A DNA stretch of 64,000 nt, taken from Daucus carota subsp. sativus (taxonomy: Eukaryota > Streptophyta > Magnoliopsida > Apiales > Apiaceae). Position numbers and translations under genes: made by a program. Positions within the stretch are counted from its first letter, which is position 1. Each line of letters starts with the position of its first letter. The notes beneath the pieces were generated by a model, which ran no database searches, was not told the DNA's origin, and was given only the letters and a program-made list of their open reading frames with translations. Location of the stretch: NCBI RefSeq assembly GCF_001625215.2, contig NC_030387.2, positions 30,279,606 to 30,343,605 of the forward strand, in the 5' to 3' direction. Of the stretch, positions 12,033 to 20,900 are shown in pieces.

Positions 12033-12349
12033 TACTCCCTCCGTCCCAATGAATTATATACATTGGGATCGGACACGGAGACCAAGAAAAAGTATAAGAA
12101 ATGAGTAAAGTTAAATGGAAAGTAGGTATAGTGGTGGGACCCACATATTTTTTAATAATAGATTTGAGATAGTGGAGTAAAGTAGTGTGTGTAATAGTGT
12201 TTTTATTATTATATAATGGAGATAATGAGAGAATGTAGTGGGTGTAGTAGTGTTTTATATTATAAAAAGTTGCTATTTTGGGAATGTATAGAAATGATGA
12301 GACATCCCAAAAAAGAAACTGTATAAAATTGATCGGGACGAAGGGAGTA
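12033..12349. mobile_element. Stowaway-type MITE
   Basis: Left end TACTCCCTCCGTCCC and right end GGGACGAAGGGAGTA form a terminal inverted repeat with TA at both borders, diagnostic of Tc1/mariner Stowaway MITEs. About 317 bp, non-coding. Confidence 0.88.
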
Positions 12350-13075
12350 ATAGAAACTGTCAAATCATATCCCACTGATTTCCATTACTATCCGACTGTT
12401 GAATTGTATTCTCTAATATCCTCCATTGTTATAAATTTATATATATTTTTTAATTTGTTTGGATAACATTTATTTACTCGAATTATTTGAATTTCATTTA
12501 TTTATTTCGATTAAGCCTAATATATCACATTATAACTATTAACAAGTATTATAAAAAAAATGGAAAAAATTTAATGAGACCCGTAAGTGGAGGTGGTCTT
12601 GTGCATACGGGCAGATTGACCACATTTTCTAAAAATCCACTTATATTTGTGTGGCATTGTAAAAAAACCTATCCTGGGTTCGTGTATACTAAACTCACAG
12701 GCCACATCAAACTATAAACCAGTTATACAATAAACCAGTTATCTCCAACAGACAAGAAACAAGAAAGGAAAAAAAGGGGTCTATCATTGTTGAACATGAT
12801 TTATCATCTCAAACTGAAAAGAAAGAAAGAAAGAAAGAAAGAAAAAGTCATGGCTGAACATGATTCATTGATTTGACAAGAAATGGCTGCCATCTTCAAA
12901 TATGGAGTGCTAATATGTTTCCCTGATGTATCATCACACGCCATAAAGGGAAAATAGTATCACAATGAGAAATCCAGATTTTATACAGAGCAAAGATTCT
13001 GAAAGGTAATTCAATGTATTATGATTTGTGCCCAATAACTAAAATTTAAAACTACTTCGAAAATAAATATTAAAT
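12350..13075. other. AT-rich spacer
   Basis: Contains a short (GAAA)n run near 12818-12846. No gene or transposon end was recognised. Confidence 0.4.
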
Positions 13076-13397
13076 GGGAAAATAGATTTTTTTGCCACTC
13101 AACTTATAGTGTTTTTAGAAACTTACCACCCAACTAATTTTTTTATTCTTTTAGTCACTAATGTTAGGTTTGGTTTTATTTTTAGCCACCAACTTAGGTT
13201 TGGATTTGATTACCAGCATTATGATTCCATTACTGATACAAAAAATTATCATAATGCTAATAATCAAATCCAAACCTAAGCTTGTGGTTAAAAACAAAAC
13301 CAAACCTAACATTAGTGACTAAAAGAATAAAAAAATTAGTTGGGTGGTAAGTTTCTAAAAACACTATAAGTTGAGTGGCAAAAAAATCTATTTTCCC
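13076..13397. mobile_element. Mutator-like foldback MITE with 9-bp target duplication
   Basis: Starts GGGAAAATAGATTTTTTTGC and ends with its reverse complement. The arms of about 150 bp are mirrored almost to the centre near 13240. It is flanked by identical 9-bp duplications ATATTAAAT at 13067-13075 and 13398-13406. The exact 9-bp duplication and long inverted arms point to a non-autonomous Mutator-like element. It lies about 600 bp beyond the bHLH stop codon. Confidence 0.88.
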
Positions 13398-13996
13398 ATA
13401 TTAAATTATGTACAGTATTACATTGTGCTGTATTTCTTTTATTTCTAGGGTCACTGTCCCAACCTCTACATCAAAAAACAATAAACATGTAGGATCATAT
13501 TAAAAAAGGAAGAAAGAGGAGATGCAAATTAAAGAAATCAAGAAAGCAATAAATTTATGGGTATGCATGTGAAGGAAATTTTAAGCCATTCCTTGCTTAT
13601 CCTTGTATTAAATTCACATGTTTACAAAAGTATGTCACTTTCATTCATAGACAAGTATTCTCGGCAGAGCCCATAAGAAATTTTCAATTATTTTGTTTTC
13701 TTTTCTTTGTAGTTTTAGCAAATAAACAAATAATTTAACAAAAGAAACAAGAAACTAAAGGCTTATCTTCATGGCAGTGATACCTAGGCTGCACTTGTAC
13801 CATTCAGAGTTTCATTGGTATTGAAGTCAGAAGACAAGCTATAAAAAAAAAATAGTACAACTAATAAAATCTTATGACAGATAGGTCATGGGTAAACTAT
13901 AAACATGCATTAGAGGAAGTCTTCTGGACTACTCTCATGTCTTAATTCTTGGATAAAAAATAGTTTAATGCGTGGGAGATACTAATTTCTAGGTTC
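13398..13996 (-). other. Probable 3' untranslated region and flank of the bHLH gene
   Basis: Sequence downstream of the minus-strand bHLH stop codon. No further exon, repeat or RNA gene was recognised. Confidence 0.45.
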
Positions 13997-15772
13997 TTAC
14001 CCAACTGATGATAATGGTTGCGAGGAGCTTGCTTGGTGCGAAAATGCTGCCAGCAGTCTTTCTTTCGTCAACTGTTCTGTTCCTTCCATTTTTATAACGA
14101 ATGTGTGGAACACCATATCATTTGCTGCTGTGAATTTGGACTCAATAACACCGAACTGTGCCTCTCGAAGTGCTTCTATGACTCGAGATACGGGATGGGA
14201 TTCTAGAGGACATGTCACCCTTACATTGACTAATTTGTCTGCTGCTGTAATTTCTACATGGGAAACTTGGGTTTGATATTCCAAATTTGATTTAGCATCC
14301 GAAGATGATGAATCTCTAGAAGTGCTACTAATCGATTCCAAGCCTTTCACTTTCTTTTGCAATTCAGAAATGTATGCAATCGCATCCCCTAAAAGGGAAG
14401 CTTTGTCCATCTTAGAAATGTTTGGAACAACTGCTCGCAATGCATAGAAACGTTGGTTCAATCTTTCCCGCCTCTGCCTCTCCGCCTCAACGTGATTTAG
14501 TGGCCCTTCTCCGTTAGCAGGCTTTCTCCCCCGCTTCCGATGGCTTTTTCCATCAGCTAAGGTAGCTTGCTCTTCCTTGCAGACAGGGTTAACATCTGAA
14601 GGCTCAGACTCGATAATAACTGGCCAAGATGGAATTGTTTTCGCCCTTGAGAATTCTATCTGCCTCGGGGCTGGCCTTTGAGAGTCAAATTGTTTGAAAT
14701 CAAAATGGTCCGGAACACCCCCTTTCAGAATACTGTTTGTTGGAGTCTGAGGGCTGTAAATTTCTACAGTTTCCCCCTGCTTGCCATTGTTGAAGTTTGC
14801 CAAATTCTGAGCATTGAAACAAGTTCTCGTACTTGGAGATGGAAGCTTATTTTTATTCAGATATTCGTCCGATGACCTCTCGTCTGCTTTCCTAACAGCA
14901 AGTTTTGGTCTAAACTCAGACCGATTTGAATTAAATTCTTGCCCAAAAATCTTTGTGATCCTTTGTCTTTCAGGGATGCCTCCATCAAAGAATTGCCTGT
15001 TTTCACCATTTTCCCTCGTAACCGGACGAGCTGTCTGTGGCTGGGGCTTACTGATCGAGGGAGGTGACGAAAATGCCGATGTTATTGACTGCACAAGCTC
15101 AACGCTTTCAGGTAAAGATCGTACTGACCCCAATTCCACTACCCCAACATCAGTTGGGATCAAAACCAAAGTCTGCGTACCAGCATTTCTTGCCAAAACT
15201 GACCTAAAACAGTAATTATTGGATAATTTCAACGCATCCAAAATCCACACATGCTTCCTCGACCCAAAACACTTTCCAGGAGCACCTTTTCCAATGGGGA
15301 ATGAAAAATACATTGAAACAAGAAAGAACATTTCAATATCTGTAACCCTATCCAAACCAGAAGCATAACACTCGTCCTCTGAACCCCCAAACAAGGAATG
15401 CAACTTCTGAAGCACATTCTTTCTCATCCTCTGTTGAGATTCATCATCATGACGAGAACTCAGAATTCCCTTAACTTCAGATTCCTCCTCTTCTCTCAAC
15501 TCCCTGCAAGAACCATCTCCCCACCCAAGAACTAAATCACCTGACATAGACCGCGAAATTTGCCAATAAATTGCATAATTCCAACTAAAACCAGACAAAT
15601 TGGGACAATCCACAAGATCTGAAAGCTTAGTCTGCAAACTCTCATCATTCTCAACTTCCGTAAATGAGCATTCAGCAGAGACTGAGCTCGATATCAAATA
15701 ATCAAAAGCACCCTTCCCTAAAACCTCCACAGCCATGGCCTTATCTTCTTCAGTCCACATAGTTCCCCCCAT
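13997..15772 (-). CDS. JAM/AIB-type bHLH transcription factor (MYC2-related repressor)
   Basis: Intronless, 591 residues from the first ATG at 15772 (a second in-frame ATG at 15760 would remove four residues). The N-terminal bHLH-MYC_N domain spans about 10-195, with words such as [34 protein letters not shown]-like and VVELGSV. The basic region shows H427, E431 and R435, the H-x3-E-x3-R pattern that reads E-box/G-box DNA, followed by helix-loop-helix to about 480. An ACT-like C-terminal domain follows at about 505-585. N-terminal wording matches the JAM group (bHLH17/AIB, bHLH13, bHLH3) rather than MYC2/3/4. JAM proteins compete with MYC2 for G-boxes and damp jasmonate responses in the nucleus. 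From memory, Arabidopsis AIB/JAM1 is also next to a PI4K-gamma and an ARF gene. Confidence 0.92.
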   Translation of the reverse strand: MGGTMWTEEDKAMAVEVLGKGAFDYLISSSVSAECSFTEVENDESLQTKLSDLVDCPNLSGFSWNYAIYWQISRSMSGDLVLGWGDGSCRELREEEESEVKGILSSRHDDESQQRMRKNVLQKLHSLFGGSEDECYASGLDRVTDIEMFFLVSMYFSFPIGKGAPGKCFGSRKHVWILDALKLSNNYCFRSVLARNAGTQTLVLIPTDVGVVELGSVRSLPESVELVQSITSAFSSPPSISKPQPQTARPVTRENGENRQFFDGGIPERQRITKIFGQEFNSNRSEFRPKLAVRKADERSSDEYLNKNKLPSPSTRTCFNAQNLANFNNGKQGETVEIYSPQTPTNSILKGGVPDHFDFKQFDSQRPAPRQIEFSRAKTIPSWPVIIESEPSDVNPVCKEEQATLADGKSHRKRGRKPANGEGPLNHVEAERQRRERLNQRFYALRAVVPNISKMDKASLLGDAIAYISELQKKVKGLESISSTSRDSSSSDAKSNLEYQTQVSHVEITAADKLVNVRVTCPLESHPVSRVIEALREAQFGVIESKFTAANDMVFHTFVIKMEGTEQLTKERLLAAFSHQASSSQPLSSVG

Positions 15773-16272
15773 ATTCCAACAATAAATTAGGAAACTAAAC
15801 AAAAATCACTCCCCCAATTTTCAATACCCAATCAAAATCTTAAAACAATAAACCAACTAAGCAACAACCTCCACCACAAATACAAACATGCTAAAAATTC
15901 AAATCATCTCCAAAATCTAAACCACCCAGATGCTAAAAATTCAATCTTTATATCTCTAAACCTCTAAAAATCAAATCTTCACAAAGAAACAAGAAACCCC
16001 ACATGAGTAAACATAAAAGCACCAAATACACACAACTAAAAAATATCAAAAATTTACCTAAAAACACAACTTGAGATAGTCATAGTAACAACAGAGCAGG
16101 GCAAAAAAGTACCTCAAATATAGTAAAATTTGCAGTAATGTGAAGAAATGAAAATATGAAGAAACACAGTCTGTTTGAGGCAAAGAGCCAAACACACAGA
16201 GAGGGGTTGGTTTTGGTGAAGTTAAAAAGAGGTTAAGCATGAGTCGGCAAGAGAAGAATGAGGGGCTATGTG

Positions 16273-16284
16273 TATATATAAAAT
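16273..16284 (-). promoter_or_regulatory. Candidate TATA box of the bHLH gene
   Basis: TATATATAAAAT-like stretch about 500 bp upstream of the bHLH start codon. It reads TATA-rich on both strands. The long leader could contain an intron, which I could not place. Confidence 0.35.
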
Positions 16285-16403
16285 ATGTGTGCATGTATGA
16301 TGTATCTATATTGAAACTACTTTTGCGCAAGTTGTAGCCACGTTCTACATGTTGAAGAAAAACAATGATAATGGGCAATACTGTTTTGGACTATATTATG
16401 CTG

Positions 16404-16409
16404 CACGTG
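16404..16409. promoter_or_regulatory. G-box CACGTG upstream of the bHLH gene
   Basis: A perfect palindromic CACGTG about 635 bp upstream of the start codon, inside GCACGTGT. It is the binding site class of MYC2 and of JAM proteins themselves, so feedback control is possible. Confidence 0.5.
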
Positions 16410-16549
16410 TAAGTTGTGTTTCACTGTTGAGTCCATGACATGTGTATCTTCCTGCTTCCACTTCACTTTCCATTATTCCTTTTTATAAAAGTTGGCAGTA
16501 AAATATGCTCTCTTTTTTGTTTCCGGAAATTTTGAGTCGTGTTAGATAT

Positions 16550-16804
16550 TACTTCCTCTGTCCCATTTAATTGTATACGTTTGTTTTCAACTGTTCGACA
16601 CGTATTTCAATGTTCTTATAAAATATAGTTCCGTAACTTATTTTTGAGATTTTCTTTTTCTGAATAAAAATATAACATCCAAACTTTAATTCAGAAAAAG
16701 AAAATTTTAAAAATAAATTACACAACTATACTTTACAGGAGCATTAAAGTCCGTGCCGCGTCCCCGTCCCCCAACATATACTACTCAGGGGGACGGAGGG
16801 AGTA
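16550..16804. mobile_element. Stowaway-type MITE
   Basis: Starts TACTTCCTCTGTCCCATTTA and ends GGGGGACGGAGGGAGTA, with TA at both borders. It shares internal wording (TTAAAGT.CGTGCCGCGTCC near the right end) with the element at 53555-53804, so the two are copies of one subfamily. Confidence 0.85.
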
Positions 16805-17366
16805 TTGTGTAAGATCCTGATAAAAGAATAAATGGGTTAAAAATGGGTAAATTTTATTATATTTCTTTAAAAAAATCATATTTAAAATATTTTTTATTAA
16901 GTTTTAAGCAATTATTAGTGGTGAATCATAATACAAGACATGTAAATATCACACAATTAATTATAACTTGGTAGGTGATAGCGAAACTTTTATAGATTCA
17001 TACGGTATTGTTTGTTTAAAAAATCGATAAGCACTTATAAAAAAATATGATTTTTAACTCCGTTTCATGATTTCTATTTTTTTTCAAAACACTTTAATTA
17101 TTTATAAGTCTTGACTAACTGTCTAAAATCTACTTCACTTTTTTTGCTATAACCAAAAAACACTTATTTTAAATTCACATAAACATTTTTTTTTTACTTC
17201 TGGCACTTATATTAATAAATTTTACTTCTGGCACTTATATTAATCTATGGTTTAGTCAAGTAAAATGAAACTAAAGACAATATATAATTGGCTAACAAAT
17301 ATTAAAATAAATTTTTGTTGAAAATGTCTTTTCATGTCGTATTCGTTTAATATGTATTATTACTAA
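16805..17366. other. AT-rich distal promoter/spacer of the bHLH gene
   Basis: No gene seen. A short tandem duplication, TTTTACTTCTGGCACTTATAT, appears twice near 17190-17240. The LTR retrotransposon begins directly after. Confidence 0.5.
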
Positions 17367-17371
17367 CCCAT
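17367..17371. repeat. Left target-site duplication (CCCAT) of the LTR retrotransposon
   Basis: CCCAT directly precedes the 5' LTR and recurs directly after the 3' LTR at 31977-31981. Five base pairs is the usual Ty3/gypsy duplication. Confidence 0.93.
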
Positions 17372-17866
17372 TGATAAGGTACCACGCTACAGTAACCGTC
17401 AACAGTACCCGCCCCGCTACAGGACTTGGAGATCCCCAAAGTCAGACCTCATCATTACCGAGTACAAGGCAAACAGGATAATAAGCATGCACAAATCCCA
17501 AAAGGACAGGAAAAAGGACAGTAGTTGCACCAAAACGGCCACCCATGCTGGGGAGTGGCTATAGACCCATTCCCGCCACTGTAGCAACAGTGGCGGCCAA
17601 GGGCCTATATAAAGCACTCCCCAGCCAAAGTGGAAGGTAAGTAAAAATTTCCCCTCAAAACTCTCTCAAAGGCATCTCTCACCAGATATTTAGAGTGAAA
17701 ACTCTCTGATTTCCCTTACTTGTCAAGCATATCCAAATCACTGATTATCACGCCGGAGGCGCCTCACGGGATGTCACCCCCCGTGTAGCGTTGTTTTGCA
17801 GGATAGGTCTTGCCTGAAGCTCCCGGAACAGTGCATTGGAACCCTAGACGAGATTTGGAGTTATCA
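17372..17866 (+). repeat. 5' LTR
   Basis: 495 bp, TG...CA ends, with the element promoter TATA at 17606-17613. Reads as identical to the 3' LTR. Confidence 0.95.
17606..17613 (+). promoter_or_regulatory. LTR TATA box
   Basis: TATATAAA within GGGCCTATATAAAGCACTCC, in the middle of the LTR. Transcription would begin about 30 bp downstream, giving a genomic RNA that starts within the LTR. The same site is at 31716-31723 in the 3' LTR. Confidence 0.75.
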
Positions 17867-17868
17867 TT

Positions 17869-17886
17869 TGGCGCGCCAGGAAGGGG
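17869..17886 (+). other. Primer-binding site
   Basis: TGGCGCGCCAGGAAGGGG begins two bases after the 5' LTR, at the position where a tRNA 3' end primes minus-strand DNA synthesis. The matching tRNA was not determined. Confidence 0.65.
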
Positions 17887-17936
17887 CCTTCTCCCTAAGA
17901 GAAACCTAACCGCATCCCTAGAAGTTGGGTGAATTT

Positions 17937-20900
17937 ATGCAAACTCGATCCGGACTCATAGTAAGTCAGACCAGCAACATGGCAAACCCTCGCCCAAACA
18001 TGCAAAATACCAACCCGCTAAACCCCGACCCTACTAACCCTAATGCTCAAGTAGTCGGCGACGACGTACTCCTACAAGACCTATCACCATCCGGAAACTC
18101 CATCCCAAACGCGGGACAAAACACCAACGCAGTACCCCCCCCGCTCGTTCAAGGGGGGCCCATTGACCTGACAAAATTCACACAGCAACAGATCGACATA
18201 ATGCTAAAAGTGGCATCTGCCTTCCCACAACCTAGGGGGGAGGCACGCGGAAACCATGAACCCCGAGACGAGGAAGAGCGAAGTGAAGCTCATAGCCAAC
18301 CTCGCCCACAAAAGTCCACAGCATCGCACCTTGGACCGTCACAAAACACGAACCACAAAAACCACGGTGGCCAGCAACACCGCCCCTCAACCTGGAAGGA
18401 AAATAGGAGAATCCGGGATCTGAAAAAAGAGCTCGAGGCCAAGCAAGCAGAGTACGAAAAGGCCCGCGCCCGTCTCGAAGGCCGTCGTACCGAGACCCCT
18501 GAGGTTCGCAACGACACAGGAAGCGTCAATCCCTCCAACGCGGACATGCTCAATACGCTCATGGCCCTGAAGAAGCGCCTCGAGGATGGCACCAGTGGTG
18601 AAGCCGGAGAATCCCCTTTTACAAAGAGGCTCGAAGACGAACCAAAGCAAAGGCACATCAAGCACCTCAACCTGAACCCCTTTGACGGGATGGGAGATCC
18701 CGAGGAACACCTCAGCTACTTCAACCAACTGGCCCTGCACTACGAGTACCGCGACCTCACCAAATGCCGTTTCTTCGCCGCCACCCTGAGGGGAAGCGCG
18801 CAGCGGTGGTTCAGTCGCGTCCCGGCCAGGAGCATAGACACTTGGGCCGACTTTAAAAGGGCATTCCTGAATAAATTCAGAGCAAACCAACCTCAGGAGG
18901 TGCACACTTCCTATTTACAAACCATCGGGCAAAGAGAAGGGGAATCCCTGCAGAGCTACATCAACCGCTTCAAGGAAGCGGTCAATAAGATCATCTGTGT
19001 AAACGAGATAGAGGCTCTCGTCCATTTGAAGAGAGGACTTGACCCGTATGAGTGCGAGAAATATGTTGTCAAACTAATGGAAGTCCAGCCTACAACATTA
19101 GCCAAGGCATATGACCTAGCGTCCCAAGCCGTCACGGAAGCGGAATCTCTGGCCGTGTTAAAACGGGCACGAGCACCTCCCGCTAGCAATCAGAAACACT
19201 ACCCCCGTGAACGACACGCCCCCTACCAAAAACCCGTGGAGCAAATGCAAGTTCAAACTACACATGGACCTCCCGCCAACAAAAACAACAACATATCCGT
19301 AAAAGATCGTCTGGGCCCCGCGGTGGGTTTCCGCCCCGAGAAGCGCCCTGAGCCTAATTGGACTAAGTTCAGCCTCAGCCGGTCTGCCCTGTTAAGAGAC
19401 ATTAAAAACAAGCCATTTTACCAAGCACCGCCAGCCATGTGGACAAACCCGGAGGACCGGAACAAAGAGCGCCACTGCGAATATCACGAAACACATGGGC
19501 ACTCTACGGATAGCTGCCTCGCACTCAAACACTTCCTGGAACGACAAGCTAAAGCGGGAAACCTAAACCAATACCTCCCACGTGATCTGCCACCACCACC
19601 ACCACAGGACCATCGAGACGGTCGAAATGTGGTCAATCCCGTCTTCGGCGGCACCGTCACACCCCCTGCCCCAGGCGGGCCTTCAGTGTATGCCATCGCC
19701 CAGGGAGAGGTGCACAGCCCCATATACTTCACACACGCAGACTACGAGGGCATCAACCCGGATCACAACGAAGCCCTAGTCGTATCCCTGGTCATAGCAG
19801 AAAATGAGGTAAAAAGAATATTGGTGGATAATGGCTCCTCTGCAGACATCTGCTTTCAGCACACCTGGGATCGCCTGCGCCTGAACAACGCGGTTCCCGA
19901 ACCCTGCCTGGAGGAGACACCTTTATACGGTTTCGGACACAACGCCGTGCCTATAGCGGGCGTAGCCCATCTGCCAGTCACCTTCGGCTCACCCCCCCAC
20001 CAAATCACCAAGACAATCAAATTTTACATCATCAACGCAGTCTCCTCATACAACATGATCCTAGGAAGACCGACCCTGAATGCGCTCAGAGCAATCCCAT
20101 CGACCTCACACCTCAAAATGAAGTTTCCAACTCCCACGGGGATAGGCGAAATCAAAGGGGACTCTGAAACCTCAAAACGATGCTATGGAATAGCCTTAGT
20201 CCTAGCGGCCACCGAGCCCGGGAACATCAAGCGGGAAAACGCCGACAAGCGAAAGAGGGAGAAGCGAAAGAAACGCGCCGAAAACCTCCAAAGGAAGAAC
20301 AAACGGCACCGAGAGGTGCAAGTAATAGAGACCCATGATCCCACGCACGAAGAACCCCCGCGCATGGACGCCGAGCTCAAGAAATGCTTATTACGGGATG
20401 AGCAACCCGTGGCAAAACCCGCCGTGGCGACAGAGCAAATTCAACTCTCTCCCACCGACCCTACGCGGAAAATCAGCATCGGGGCCGGTTTGGAATCGGT
20501 GTTCAAAAAAGAACTCACAAACTTGCTGCGCGAATACGCGGACGTCTTTGCATGGAGCCCGAAAGACATGCCCGGCCTCGATGAATCCGTGGCCATGCAC
20601 AAACTGAGTGTCGACCCCAAGAAGGCGCCAAAAAAGCAGAAGCGGCGCAACTTCGCGCCTGACCGCCAAAAAGCAATCGACGCGGAAATAGATAAACTGT
20701 TAGACGCGGATTTGATCTGCGAGGTCTCATACCCGGATTGGGTGGCAAACGTCGTACTCGTAAAGAAGGCTAACGGGAAGTGGCGCATGTGCGTCGATTA
20801 CACGGACCTTAATGCGGCATGTCCTAAGGACCCGTACCCGTTACCAAGCATAGATCAACTCATAGACGCAACGGCCGGGCACCTCATGCTCAGCTTCATG

